A stretch of DNA of 64,000 bases from UBA1306 sp964396415 (GTDB lineage: Bacteria; Spirochaetota; Spirochaetia; Treponematales; Rectinemataceae), in contig CAYNFM010000006.1 in assembly GCA_964396415.1 (NCBI GenBank), positions 4,062-68,061 on the forward strand. Reading direction: 5' to 3'. Position 1 is the first letter of the stretch, and each line of letters begins with the position of its first letter. This document shows positions 8,602 through 17,047 of this stretch, piece after piece. Under the pieces are notes generated by a model that saw only the letters and a list, made by a program, of their open reading frames with translations, was not told the origin of the DNA and searched no databases. The translations under genes and the position numbers were made by a program.

Positions 8602-9578
8602 CGGGCGCCGTCGTCGCTGGCAGGGCTCGACTGACCGTACCGGCCAATCTCCTCCTTCTCGGCGAGTACGCTATCTTGGAAGAGGGGGGCCTGGGAATCG
8701 CGATCGCCGTCGAGAGGCGCGTCATCGTCTCGATCGCTCCAGCGACGGAGTTGACGATCGTCGGCGTAGCGGGCGGCGGCTCGGAGATTTGGACCGCCTC
8801 CGATCGCGGACGGAAGAGTCTCCTGGACCTGATCGTCGCCGCGGCGGAACGCGAGCTCGCGACCGAGAATCCCGAGAGGAGGCTGCCGCCCCTCCGCCTC
8901 GAAGTCGATTCCTCGGCCTTCTTCGGCCCCGACGGGGCGAAGATCGGGATAGGGTCGAGCGCCGCGGTCGCGGTAGCGACAGCCTATGCCCTCCTCCGCG
9001 GCGCCGGACTCGAGGGCGAGAGGCTGGCGGAAGGGACCTTCCGATCCTCGCTCGACGCCCATCGCTCCCACCAGGGCGGCCGGGGCAGCGGCTACGACCT
9101 GGCGGCCTCGCTCCATGGCGGTACCGGACTCTTCGTCGGCGGGCGGCGGCCATTCTTCCGGCGGCTCTCGCTTCCGTGGCTGCGTCCCTTCGTCCTGGCT
9201 CGCGGCCCGGCTTCGGTCGATACTTCGCTTTCCATAGGCCGCTACGTTGCATGGAAGCTGCGAGAGCCCGCGGCGGCGAGAAGCTTCATCGAGGCCTCGA
9301 ACGGGATAGCGCGGAGCTTCGCCGAAGCGAAGGATTGGAGCGAAGCCTCCGACAGGCTGTTGGAGGGCGCCCGCCTCGCCGCGGAGCTCGGAGACGCTAT
9401 CGGCGTTCCCGCGCGATCGGGCCGATTCGAGGGCCGAATCGCGAAGGCTCTCGGCGCGGGCGACGAACTGTGGGCGCTGTGGTCCGGCGATTCGGCTTCG
9501 GTCCCCGAAGAGTCCGAAGCCTTCGAAGGTTCCGGGAAGATCGAGATCGCTGAAAGCGGACCGATATGGATCGAATAG
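8598..9578 (+). CDS. mvaK2: Phosphomevalonate kinase
   Basis: A 326-residue GHMP kinase converting mevalonate 5-phosphate to the diphosphate. It shows VPANLLLLGEYAILEEGGLG at the N-terminus, the P-loop-like GAKIGIGSSAAVAVA and the phosphomevalonate-kinase block SHQGGRGSGYDLAASLHGG. The GTG at 8598 overlaps the mvaD stop (GTGA); the frame continues far upstream but only as a shadow of mvaD. Its end overlaps mvaK1 by 13 bases. Position and motifs separate it from the mevalonate kinase that follows. Confidence 0.9.
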   Translation: MTGAVVAGRARLTVPANLLLLGEYAILEEGGLGIAIAVERRVIVSIAPATELTIVGVAGGGSEIWTASDRGRKSLLDLIVAAAERELATENPERRLPPLRLEVDSSAFFGPDGAKIGIGSSAAVAVATAYALLRGAGLEGERLAEGTFRSSLDAHRSHQGGRGSGYDLAASLHGGTGLFVGGRRPFFRRLSLPWLRPFVLARGPASVDTSLSIGRYVAWKLREPAAARSFIEASNGIARSFAEAKDWSEASDRLLEGARLAAELGDAIGVPARSGRFEGRIAKALGAGDELWALWSGDSASVPEESEAFEGSGKIEIAESGPIWIE

Positions 9579-10516
9579 GTACCGGCAACGCGAAGCTCCT
9601 CCTTTTCGGAGAGCACTCCGCCGTCTACGGCTTTCCCTCGCTCGGCCTCGGCCTGCCGGCCTCTGCCAGAATCGAGATCAGCGTGGAGGGACATCGGGGA
9701 TGGAGCTTCCCCGACTTACGGGGAGAGGATGGAATTCGGTTCGGCGAATTCCTCGAGTACGCCGCGAGTATACTACCGAAGATCGCGAAGGGTGGCGGGA
9801 CGATCCGCGTTTCATCGACGATCCCCCGAGGACTCGGCTTCGGCTCCTCCGCGGCTATCTGCGTCGGCCTTGCCAAGGCCTTCGCCCCCGAGGATGCGAC
9901 GGCTACGGATATCTGGTTGCTCGCGCATCGAGCCGAAGGCTTCTTCCACGGCACGCCCTCCGGCATCGACACTGGCCTGTCCCTCCTAGGCGATCTGCGA
10001 TCTTTCCGCCCATCGCCGCCCGCCTTGCCCGCGACCGGGACCCTGCGCGGATTCCCCCTGCATTTCGTCATCGGGGCCGTTACGCGGCGAGCTTCGACCT
10101 CCGCCCAGGTGACCGCGCTCGGCGAGCGGCTCGCGTCGGGGGATGACAGGGCGGGGAGACTCGTCGAGGAGCTCGGCGGGATCGCGGAGAAAGCCATAAC
10201 CTGCATGGAGGAGGGCGACGGGGATCGGCCGGAGGCCATGGACCGCCTGGGCGCCCTCCTCGCCGCCGCGCATTCGGCCCTTGGAGAACTCGGACTCGGC
10301 GATCCGAGGATAGATCGCCTGCTCCGCCGGGGCATCGAACTCGGGGCCGGGGGAGGCAAGCAGAGCGGCTCGGGCGGCGGAGGCGCCTTTTTCCTTATAT
10401 ATCCTTCGCGGGATGCCGCAGGGGTCGGGGCGAAGGCCCTCGCCGAGTTCGCTCGCCTCGAGGGGATCGCGCTCGCGGCGCCGCTACGCGCCTTTACCCC
10501 GGCGTTTCGGCTCTGA
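9566..10516 (+). CDS. mvaK1: Mevalonate kinase
   Basis: A 316-residue GHMP kinase phosphorylating mevalonate to mevalonate 5-phosphate, the last gene of the operon. Features are GNAKLLLFGEHSAVYGFPSL (motif 1), PRGLGFGSSAAICVG (motif 2), GTPSGIDTGLSL with the catalytic Asp, and KQSGSGGGGAFFLIYP (motif 3, a run of glycines). It completes the set mvaS, fni, mvaA, mvaD, mvaK2, mvaK1. The ATG lies within the 3' end of mvaK2. A 95-base gap follows before the next gene, with no clear T-rich terminator. Confidence 0.92.
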   Translation: MDRIGTGNAKLLLFGEHSAVYGFPSLGLGLPASARIEISVEGHRGWSFPDLRGEDGIRFGEFLEYAASILPKIAKGGGTIRVSSTIPRGLGFGSSAAICVGLAKAFAPEDATATDIWLLAHRAEGFFHGTPSGIDTGLSLLGDLRSFRPSPPALPATGTLRGFPLHFVIGAVTRRASTSAQVTALGERLASGDDRAGRLVEELGGIAEKAITCMEEGDGDRPEAMDRLGALLAAAHSALGELGLGDPRIDRLLRRGIELGAGGGKQSGSGGGGAFFLIYPSRDAAGVGAKALAEFARLEGIALAAPLRAFTPAFRL

Positions 10517-10552
10517 AGAAAGCGATCGAATTCGATTTTCGGATTCGACTTA

Positions 10553-10561
10553 TGGTATACT
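10553..10561 (+). promoter_or_regulatory. Extended -10 promoter candidate for the kinase/regulator pair
   Basis: TGGTATACT fits an extended -10 element (TGN followed by TATACT), 50 bases upstream of the histidine kinase start. No good -35 box is found at 16-18 bases, as is common for extended -10 promoters. It would separate the kinase from the mevalonate operon. Confidence 0.35.
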
Positions 10562-10611
10562 TGGTCTAGTATCGGGTCCTAATGGCGTGACGTTAATTCG
10601 AGGAGGCCGGC

Positions 10612-11889
10612 ATGCTGCGGAAACTAGCCTCGATTCCCATCCGAATTATCGATCGCTATACCGGCTCGGCCGACAAGAACACCATCGAGTACTGGCAACG
10701 CTTCATATTCTATGTCATTTCCCTATCCGGCACCGTCGCCGGGACCCTGGCCATCGTCCCGGGCGCTACGGTCGTATTCGCCAAGGGTCAATACCTGGGC
10801 GGAACGATCCTCGTCGTCGCGTACATCGTCAATGTCGCGGTCGTCTTCTCCCCTCGCCTATCTATACGAACGAAGACGCTGATAATCGCCTTCTTCTTCT
10901 CCCTGATCGGAGGGGCGTCCCTGGCGCTCGCCGGGCCCGAAGGCGAAAGCGGAATATGGTTCTCGGTGAGCACCCTGATCTGCAGCCTCTTCGTAGGCCC
11001 GAGGATCGCCATGCTCGCCGCCCTCCTCAATCTCCTGACGGGATTGGCTTTCGGAGTCCTGCATGCGATGGGTTTGATCGGATGGGACGTGCTTCATGGC
11101 TTCCGCTTCCATTCATGGCTCATACAAAGCGCCAACATCTTCTTCATGGACACCATCTTCGTCGTCGCCAACACTTTCCTGATCCGCGGCGTCGGCAATA
11201 CTTTCAAGTCCCTCCGCGCCGCCGAGGAAAAGGTAAGCGCCTCGCTCCAGGAGAAGGAGACCCTGATCCGCGAGCTGTACCATAGGTCGAAGAACAACAT
11301 GCAGGTCGTCTCGTCCCTGCTTTCGCTGCATTCCACCGAGCTGTACGAGGAATCGGCCAAGGCAGTCTTCAAGGACGTCATCGACAAGATCGTCGCCATG
11401 TCCCTCGTGCATCAAAGGCTCTACGAATCCCGCGACCTGTCCAACATCGACATGGCGGCCTACGTCAGGGACCTGGCTGCCCTCATGACGGAAAGCTACG
11501 GAGTATCGCCGGCCAAGGTGAGCGTCGATCTCCGGCTCGAGGACATCTCCATGCTGATCGACACGGCCCTCCCATGCGGGCTCATCGTCAGCGAGATCAT
11601 GGCGAACTCACTCAAGCACGCCTTCCCGGGGGATCGGAAGGGAAGGATCCGCCTGGCGATGACGCGGATGGAAGACGACTTCGTCGAGCTGAGGATCGAT
11701 GACGACGGAGTCGGCTTCCCGAAGGGATTCGACGCCGATGCCGACGCGAGGATGGGGATGAAGACTCTTTTCACGATGGTGAGGCATCAGTTGCAGGGCA
11801 GCATCGACATTGCCTCGGAGGGCGGCGTCTCGTACCTGATCCGATTCAAGCGGAAGCTCTACGACGAGAGAGTGAAGTCGGATGGCTGA
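10612..11889 (+). CDS. Membrane sensor histidine kinase, HisKA_2/HWE type
   Basis: A 425-residue kinase. Residues ~30-190 hold about six hydrophobic segments with no large extracellular loop, so the sensed signal may be in or at the membrane. A short linker leads to a HisKA_2 dimerisation helix with His224 in ELYHRSKNNMQVVSSLL, then a GHKL ATPase with ANSLKHAF (N box) and DDDGVGFP (G1). It ends with SYLIRFKRK. GAGGAGG sits 6 bases before the ATG. The downstream response regulator starts 8 bases inside this gene, so the two are almost certainly partners. Kinases of this class often act with single-domain regulators. Confidence 0.88.
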   Translation: MLRKLASIPIRIIDRYTGSADKNTIEYWQRFIFYVISLSGTVAGTLAIVPGATVVFAKGQYLGGTILVVAYIVNVAVVFSPRLSIRTKTLIIAFFFSLIGGASLALAGPEGESGIWFSVSTLICSLFVGPRIAMLAALLNLLTGLAFGVLHAMGLIGWDVLHGFRFHSWLIQSANIFFMDTIFVVANTFLIRGVGNTFKSLRAAEEKVSASLQEKETLIRELYHRSKNNMQVVSSLLSLHSTELYEESAKAVFKDVIDKIVAMSLVHQRLYESRDLSNIDMAAYVRDLAALMTESYGVSPAKVSVDLRLEDISMLIDTALPCGLIVSEIMANSLKHAFPGDRKGRIRLAMTRMEDDFVELRIDDDGVGFPKGFDADADARMGMKTLFTMVRHQLQGSIDIASEGGVSYLIRFKRKLYDERVKSDG

Positions 11890-12241
11890 GATGAAGAGAG
11901 TCCTCATCGTCGAGGACGAGGCGCTGACGGCCTTGGCCTTGGAATCCTACATCGAGGGTATCGGCCACAAGGTCGTCGGCCTCTCGGCCTCCGGAGAGGA
12001 TGCGGTGCGGCAGGCGAAATCCGAGAAGCCCGACCTCGTATTCATGGACGTGCGACTGGCCGGCAAGATGGACGGGATGGAGGCGGCCAGGCTCATCGAT
12101 CGCGACAGGTCGACCGCGATAGTCATCATCTCCGGATACACGCGGTCGGGAATCGACGAGTCGGCGTACAAACCGCGCGCCTACCTTTCCAAGCCGATCG
12201 ATTTCGCCGCGATCGACGAAATATTGAAGGAATTCGCATAG
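11882..12241 (+). CDS. Single-domain response regulator (CheY-like receiver)
   Basis: A 119-residue protein consisting only of a receiver. The acidic pair is at Glu11-Asp12-Glu13 (VEDE), the phospho-acceptor is Asp56 in VFMDVRLAG, and Lys104 lies in YLSKPID. There is no output domain, so it works by protein contact or as a phosphorelay intermediate. It overlaps the 3' end of the histidine kinase gene by 8 bases, which marks them as a cognate pair. An alternative ATG lies three codons downstream (MKRVLIV). Confidence 0.88.
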   Translation: MAEMKRVLIVEDEALTALALESYIEGIGHKVVGLSASGEDAVRQAKSEKPDLVFMDVRLAGKMDGMEAARLIDRDRSTAIVIISGYTRSGIDESAYKPRAYLSKPIDFAAIDEILKEFA

Positions 12242-12259
12242 CGTCGCGATTTTGTCCGC

Positions 12260-12296
12260 TTGACACTTAATTATAAATACAGTAACTACATTATCA
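12260..12296 (+). promoter_or_regulatory. Promoter of the XRE-cupin gene, possibly giving a leaderless transcript
   Basis: A consensus -35 TTGACA lies at 12260-12265. At 17 bases spacing a weak TAACTA (12283-12288) takes the -10 position. This would place the transcription start within 1-2 bases of the ATG at 12297. No purine-rich ribosome binding site precedes that ATG, so a leaderless mRNA is plausible. The AT-rich block between the boxes could also be an autoregulatory site. Confidence 0.4.
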
Positions 12297-12875
12297 ATGA
12301 AGTACCAGTTCGGGGAAAAACTGCGATCGGTGCGAGAAAAGCGTGGCTTGACCCTCAAGCAGGTCGCAGCGGCTGTAGGCGTGACGGAAAGCCAGATCTC
12401 CCAGATCGAGCGCAGCAAGGTGATGCCGGCCGTCGATACCCTCCTCGATATCGCCGGATTCCTGAATTTGGACTTGGAGCATCTCTTCGAGGACTACAAG
12501 ACCGAGCACCCCGTCCACGTGATGAAGGCGGCGGATCGGCCTCGATTCGAGTCCGAGGGACGAGTGTACGAATTGCTGTCCCGATCCGATGAAGGAGAAC
12601 CGGGGATCGAGGCCTACCTTCTCACCGTGCCGCCGGGTTCCCGGCAAAGGAGTTCGGCATACGGCCACATCGGCAGGGAGATGTGCATCATCCTGGAAGG
12701 CCGAGCCGAGCTGAGCTGCGGGGGCCATACCTACGAGCTGGAAGTCGGAGACAGCGGCAGCTTTCCTTCCGACATTCCGCATTTGCTGCGAAACGCCGGG
12801 GAAGTCCCCTTGAAGGCCTTTTGGGTAGTGACGCCGCCCAAGGGCTTTAACCTCGATGGAAAAGGAGAACTATGA
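12297..12875 (+). CDS. XRE-family transcriptional regulator with C-terminal cupin
   Basis: A 192-residue regulator. Residues 5-60 form an XRE helix-turn-helix (KLRSVREKRGLTLKQVAAAVG, then SQISQIERSK). Residues ~100-185 form a cupin (GREMCIILEGRAEL, EVGDSGSFPSDIPHLLRN). Such proteins bind a small ligand in the cupin and control the adjacent operon. The stop overlaps the leuC-like gene by 4 bases (ATGA), so it is co-transcribed with the dehydratase genes and probably controls its own operon. The ATG lacks a clear ribosome binding site. Confidence 0.88.
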   Translation: MKYQFGEKLRSVREKRGLTLKQVAAAVGVTESQISQIERSKVMPAVDTLLDIAGFLNLDLEHLFEDYKTEHPVHVMKAADRPRFESEGRVYELLSRSDEGEPGIEAYLLTVPPGSRQRSSAYGHIGREMCIILEGRAELSCGGHTYELEVGDSGSFPSDIPHLLRNAGEVPLKAFWVVTPPKGFNLDGKGEL

Positions 12876-14155
12876 TGGGAAAGACCATCGCCCAGAAAAT
12901 CTTCGACGCCCACGTCGTGGACCGTCCTTTCGGAGAGGCCTATGTCCTGAAGCTGGACGCCGTCTTCTGCCACGAGATCACCACGCCGACCGCCCTCGCC
13001 GACCTCATGGAGAAGGGATTGGACCGCGTCTTCGACCCCGCCAGGATCAAGGCGGTGATCGACCACGTGACGCCGGCCAAGGATTCCAAGACCGCCCTGC
13101 AAGGCAAGATGCTCCGCGATTGGGCGCATCGCCACGGAATCGCTGACTTCTTCGACATAGGCCGCAACGGAGTCTGCCATGCCCTCTTCCCGGAAAAGGG
13201 TTTCGCCAGGCCGGGCTACACGATCATCATGGGCGACAGTCACACCTGCACGCACGGGGCCTTCGGCGCTTTCGCCGCCGGCGTCGGGACGACGGACCTG
13301 GAGGTCGGGATCCTGAAGGGCGTCTGCGCCTTCCGCGAGCCCGGGACCATCAAGGTGGAGCTGAAGGGCCGCTTGAAGGAGGGCGTCTACGCCAAGGACG
13401 TCATCCTCCACGTCATCGCCAGGCTCGGCGTGAACGGGGCCACGGACAAGGTAATCGAGTTTACGGGACCTGTCGTCGACGCGATGTCCATGGAGGCTCG
13501 AATGACCCTCTGCAACATGGCAGTCGAAGCGGGCGGCACCTCGGGAATCTGCTATCCCGACAGGACTACCGTGGATTACCTCTGGCCCCACGTCAAGAAG
13601 GAATTCGAAGACAAGGCCGAAGCCCTCGCGACGTATCGCCAGTGGGTCTCCGATCCCGACGCGGAATACGACGAGGTCCTCGGCCTAGATGTCTCGGGCC
13701 TGGAAAGCGTCGCGACTTTCGGCTTCAAGCCCGACCAGGTGAAGACGATACGCGAGTTGGCCGGATCCCGCGTGGATCAGGTCTACATAGGCAGCTGCAC
13801 CAACGGACGCATCGAGGACCTTCGCCAGGCGGCCGCCGTGGTCAAGGGCAAGCGCGTCGCCGACTCGGTGCGCGGCGTCGTCAGCCCGGCCACGCCAGCA
13901 GTCTATCGGCAGGCCTTGGAGGAAGGCCTCATCGAAACCTTCATGGACGCCGGTTTCTGCGTCACCAATCCGACCTGCGGCGCCTGCCTCGGGATGTCCA
14001 ACGGCGTCCTCGCCGAAGGCGAAGTCTGCGCCTCGACGACCAACCGCAACTTCTACGGCCGCATGGGCAAGGGCGGCATGGTCCACCTGATGAGCCCGGC
14101 GAGCGCCGCGGCCGCCGCGCTCGCGGGGGCCATCGCCGAGGCGGGGGAGCCGTGA
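12872..14155 (+). CDS. leuC: 3-isopropylmalate dehydratase-like large subunit (aconitase superfamily)
   Basis: A 427-residue [4Fe-4S] hydro-lyase large subunit. Cluster cysteines are Cys309 in GSCTNGR and Cys369/Cys372 in PTCGACLG. MGDSHTCTHGAFGAFAAGVGTTDLE is the family block near residue 120. The length matches the short LeuC/HacA class that works with a separate small subunit. Candidate substrates are isopropylmalate, homocitrate/methylated malates, or a close analogue; the sequence alone does not decide. No leuA or leuB is present nearby. Translation is coupled to the regulator upstream (ATGATG at the junction, with AAAAGGAG just before). Confidence 0.85.
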   Translation: MMGKTIAQKIFDAHVVDRPFGEAYVLKLDAVFCHEITTPTALADLMEKGLDRVFDPARIKAVIDHVTPAKDSKTALQGKMLRDWAHRHGIADFFDIGRNGVCHALFPEKGFARPGYTIIMGDSHTCTHGAFGAFAAGVGTTDLEVGILKGVCAFREPGTIKVELKGRLKEGVYAKDVILHVIARLGVNGATDKVIEFTGPVVDAMSMEARMTLCNMAVEAGGTSGICYPDRTTVDYLWPHVKKEFEDKAEALATYRQWVSDPDAEYDEVLGLDVSGLESVATFGFKPDQVKTIRELAGSRVDQVYIGSCTNGRIEDLRQAAAVVKGKRVADSVRGVVSPATPAVYRQALEEGLIETFMDAGFCVTNPTCGACLGMSNGVLAEGEVCASTTNRNFYGRMGKGGMVHLMSPASAAAAALAGAIAEAGEP

Positions 14156-14156
14156 C

Positions 14157-14966
14157 ATGCCCGACTGGAACCCCGAGCTCTACCTGAAGTTCTTCGAGCA
14201 GCGGACGCGCCCCGCCCTCGATCTGGCTCTCAGGGCCCGCAGCCTCCTCGAAGAGGGCGCCTCGGGCGGCGCGGCCGCGCCCAAGCCGGCCGCCCTCGAC
14301 CTGGGCTGCGGCCCCGGCAATTCGACTGCCGTACTCGCGACGGTCTTCCCCGGAGCCGAGCTCGTCGGCCTGGACAGCTCTCCCGAGATGATAGCTGCGG
14401 CCAAGGCGAGCGGTCTCGACGCGGAGTGGGTCCTCGCGGACGCCGTGGCCTGGAAGCCCGAGCGAAGCTTCGGCCTGGTGTTCTCCAATGCCGCCCTGCA
14501 GTGGATCCCCGATCAAGCCTCCCTGATCCCGCGGATCTGGGGCCATCTCGCCCCCGGCGGGGTCCTCGCGGTGCAGGTTCCGGGCAACGGAGAATCGGGC
14601 CTGCATCGCGCCTTGCGCCGTACGGCGCGAAGCGGCCCCTGGCGATCGCGATTCGCCGATATGGACGATCCCATCAGCTACCATGAGCCGGATTTCTATT
14701 ACGAGGCGCTGGCACCCTTGAGCGGCTCCGTGGACGTCTGGGAGTCGAGCTACTGGCACCTCCTCGCCGGACGGAGCGCCTTGATCGACTGGTACTCCGG
14801 CACGGGAATGCGCCCCTGGCTCGATCGCCTGGCGGACGAAGCCGAGCGGCTGGCCTTCAAGGACGCGGTCCTCGAGGCCGCGAGAGCGGACTATCCGCCG
14901 CGAGCTGACGGCAGCGTATTCTTCACCTTCCGCCGGATATTCTTCACGGCGACGAAAGCGCGATAG
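14157..14966 (+). CDS. tam: SAM-dependent methyltransferase, trans-aconitate methyltransferase type
   Basis: A 269-residue class I methyltransferase. The N-terminal DWNPELYLKFFEQRTRPALDL is the hallmark of trans-aconitate 2-methyltransferases. SAM-binding motif I is LDLGCGPGNST at residues 47-57, and FSNAALQWIPD is motif IV. It starts 1 base after the leuC-like stop and ends 10 bases before the leuD-like start, i.e. it lies between the two dehydratase subunits. Tam-type enzymes esterify trans-aconitate, the off-pathway isomer that inhibits aconitases, and yeast Tmt1 also acts on 3-isopropylmalate. A detoxifying or tailoring role for the neighbouring dehydratase product is inferred. Confidence 0.8.
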   Translation: MPDWNPELYLKFFEQRTRPALDLALRARSLLEEGASGGAAAPKPAALDLGCGPGNSTAVLATVFPGAELVGLDSSPEMIAAAKASGLDAEWVLADAVAWKPERSFGLVFSNAALQWIPDQASLIPRIWGHLAPGGVLAVQVPGNGESGLHRALRRTARSGPWRSRFADMDDPISYHEPDFYYEALAPLSGSVDVWESSYWHLLAGRSALIDWYSGTGMRPWLDRLADEAERLAFKDAVLEAARADYPPRADGSVFFTFRRIFFTATKAR

Positions 14967-14976
14967 GAGCGGAAAC

Positions 14977-15501
14977 ATGAAAGCGTTCGACGGAAAGGTC
15001 CTCTTCCTGGACCGAAGCGACATCAACACCGACGAGATCATCCCGGCCAAGTACCTCAGCGAAGTGACCAAGGCGGCCTTGAAGGCCAATTGCATGGAGG
15101 ACCTCAGGCTGGAGGGCTTCGACCCGAGGCGGGACCTGGCGGACAAGACGTCCATCGTGAGCCGCGAGAATTTCGGCTGCGGCTCGAGCAGGGAGCACGC
15201 TCCCTGGGCTCTCGAGGCCAATGGCATCAACGTCGTAGTGGCCAGCTCCTTCGCCCGCATCTTCCGCGGGAATATGTTCAACGGCGGGATGCTCGCTATC
15301 GCTCTGGACGCCGCCTCGCTCGACGAGGTATTCGAGACGTTCAAAGGGAAGGAAACCACGCTGAGGGTGAACTGGCCCGGGCAGGAGCTCGGCTTTCAGG
15401 CCGAGGGGGTCGGCAAGAGCTATCCGATGAGGCTCGGGGACTTCGAGAAGGCCTTGGTCGAGGCGGGAGGCTGGTTGGAATACGCCTCCGGGCGCTATTA
15501 G
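14977..15501 (+). CDS. leuD: 3-isopropylmalate dehydratase-like small subunit
   Basis: A 174-residue swivel-domain subunit that pairs with the large subunit encoded at 12872-14155. Visible motifs are the N-terminal DRSDINTDEIIPAKYL and the substrate-binding loop ENFGCGSSREHAPWAL. ARIFRGNMFNGGML is the following family block. TAGGAGC lies 8 bases before the ATG. Length and motifs match LeuD/HacB small subunits rather than the long aconitase fusion. The methyltransferase gene separates it from its partner. Confidence 0.87.
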   Translation: MKAFDGKVLFLDRSDINTDEIIPAKYLSEVTKAALKANCMEDLRLEGFDPRRDLADKTSIVSRENFGCGSSREHAPWALEANGINVVVASSFARIFRGNMFNGGMLAIALDAASLDEVFETFKGKETTLRVNWPGQELGFQAEGVGKSYPMRLGDFEKALVEAGGWLEYASGRY

Positions 15502-15594
15502 GTCGGAAACGCGCTCGGCCCGGGCATTTATTCTCTTTCTCGCGCCATGCCTCGAAGGTTATACTTCAACAGAGGGCTCGAGGAGGATGAGGCG

Positions 15595-16968
15595 ATGAAA
15601 ACGGTGCGCGAGGAGACGCTGCATGAGCGCGTAGCGGAGGCGATGGCCCTCGGCTACCCCGACATAGTCCGACGAATAGGCGAGTTCCTGATCGAGGGGC
15701 GCGAGACCGAGCTCTATGCCGTCCGTCCCGAGAAATTCGCGCGGGAGCGGGGCCTCAACCGCATGAGGACGGTCAAGGCCTTCCTCCTCCTTACGAAAAC
15801 GGGAGTCTTCGACCTCCGCTGGACTGTGCACTGCCCCCATTGCAAGGGAGGATCGCAGGAATCCTCCAGCCTCGCCGACCTGGCCCGCGATTCCTTCTGC
15901 CCGCTGTGCAAGATGGGCTACGAAGCCGACTTCGACCGCAGCGTGGAGCTCAGCTTCCAGGTCAACCCCGCCGTCGTCGCGCTGGAAGGGACCGATCCCT
16001 TCGACCTGAGCATGGCCTCGATGGATCTGGAGCCGGGAGTCGGCATGGAGATAGATCCCGCGGAGGAGCACTTCATCGAATACCGGATAGCGCAGGGCAA
16101 CTATCTCTTGGTCGACAAGGCCGATCGCGTCGTCGTCAACTTCGCGGTGGCTTCGGGCGAGGAGACCGCGCAGAAGTACGGCTTCACTTTCGGCGAGGAC
16201 TGCCCCCCCATTCAGGTCGTCTCACTGAAGCCCGGAACGCTGAGGCTGAGGATCGAGAACCGCAGGTCCAAGCCCGCGGACTTCCTCTTCGCGCGGATGG
16301 CCGACCCCGAATGGATCGACGCGGCCCTGGCTACGACGCTTCAGGAATTCAGGGACTTCTTCTCCAAGGAGATGCTGTCGCCGCAGGAGACCTTCTCGAT
16401 CCGCAACCTCGCCGTGATCTTCACCGACATCAAGGGCTCGACCGAGATGTACGAGCGCCTCGGGGACTCCAAGGCCTTCTATCTGGTGAAAGAGCACTTC
16501 AAGATCATGGAGGACGTCGTGCGGCGGAACGACGGCGGCATCGTAAAGACGATCGGCGACGCCGTGATGGCCGTCTTCCGCCGCCCCGACCAGGCCATCG
16601 ACGCCGCTCGCGAGATGATCGACCGCTTCGACGCCTTCAATCTCGAGAACAAGACTAAGGACCAGATCGTGATCAAGGTGGGCGTCCATGCCGGGCCCTG
16701 CATAGCCGTAACCTTGAACGAGCGCATCGACTACTTCGGAACCTCGGTAAACACGGCCGCCCGCATACAGGGCCTCTCGGACGGTCGCGACGTCATGGTC
16801 TCGGAGCGCTTCTTCCGGGAGAGCGGCGCGGCTCGATCGCTCAAGGCCTCGGGCTGGGTCTGGGAGAGCTTCACTACGAGCCTCAAGGGCCTGAAAGGGG
16901 CGCAGGAAGTCTACAAACTCGTCAAAGCCCCCGAGACTCGCCCGCCTGAGGCATTAAGAAGCCGTTAA
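15595..16968 (+). CDS. Class III adenylate/guanylate cyclase with N-terminal four-cysteine domain
   Basis: A 457-residue soluble protein. The C-terminal ~180 residues are a class III cyclase domain: VIFTDIKGSTEMYERLGD with the metal-binding Asp, GGIVKTIGDAVMAVF with the second Asp, and DYFGTSVNTAARIQ. The N-terminal ~270 residues resemble the DUF5939-type region of bacterial cyclases. They hold two CxxC pairs (Cys80/83 and Cys102/105) that could bind zinc. I chose the ATG at 15595 because AGGAGG lies 8 bases upstream; a start at 15547 would add 16 residues. Adenylate versus guanylate specificity is not certain. Confidence 0.85.
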   Translation: MKTVREETLHERVAEAMALGYPDIVRRIGEFLIEGRETELYAVRPEKFARERGLNRMRTVKAFLLLTKTGVFDLRWTVHCPHCKGGSQESSSLADLARDSFCPLCKMGYEADFDRSVELSFQVNPAVVALEGTDPFDLSMASMDLEPGVGMEIDPAEEHFIEYRIAQGNYLLVDKADRVVVNFAVASGEETAQKYGFTFGEDCPPIQVVSLKPGTLRLRIENRRSKPADFLFARMADPEWIDAALATTLQEFRDFFSKEMLSPQETFSIRNLAVIFTDIKGSTEMYERLGDSKAFYLVKEHFKIMEDVVRRNDGGIVKTIGDAVMAVFRRPDQAIDAAREMIDRFDAFNLENKTKDQIVIKVGVHAGPCIAVTLNERIDYFGTSVNTAARIQGLSDGRDVMVSERFFRESGAARSLKASGWVWESFTTSLKGLKGAQEVYKLVKAPETRPPEALRSR

Positions 16969-17047
16969 AATTAGGACCGGGGAGCCCTTGCCTCCTAGGC
17001 AGCATCGAGGCTCCCGCATAGTATCCCTCCGTCCGAGCGGAGGAAAG

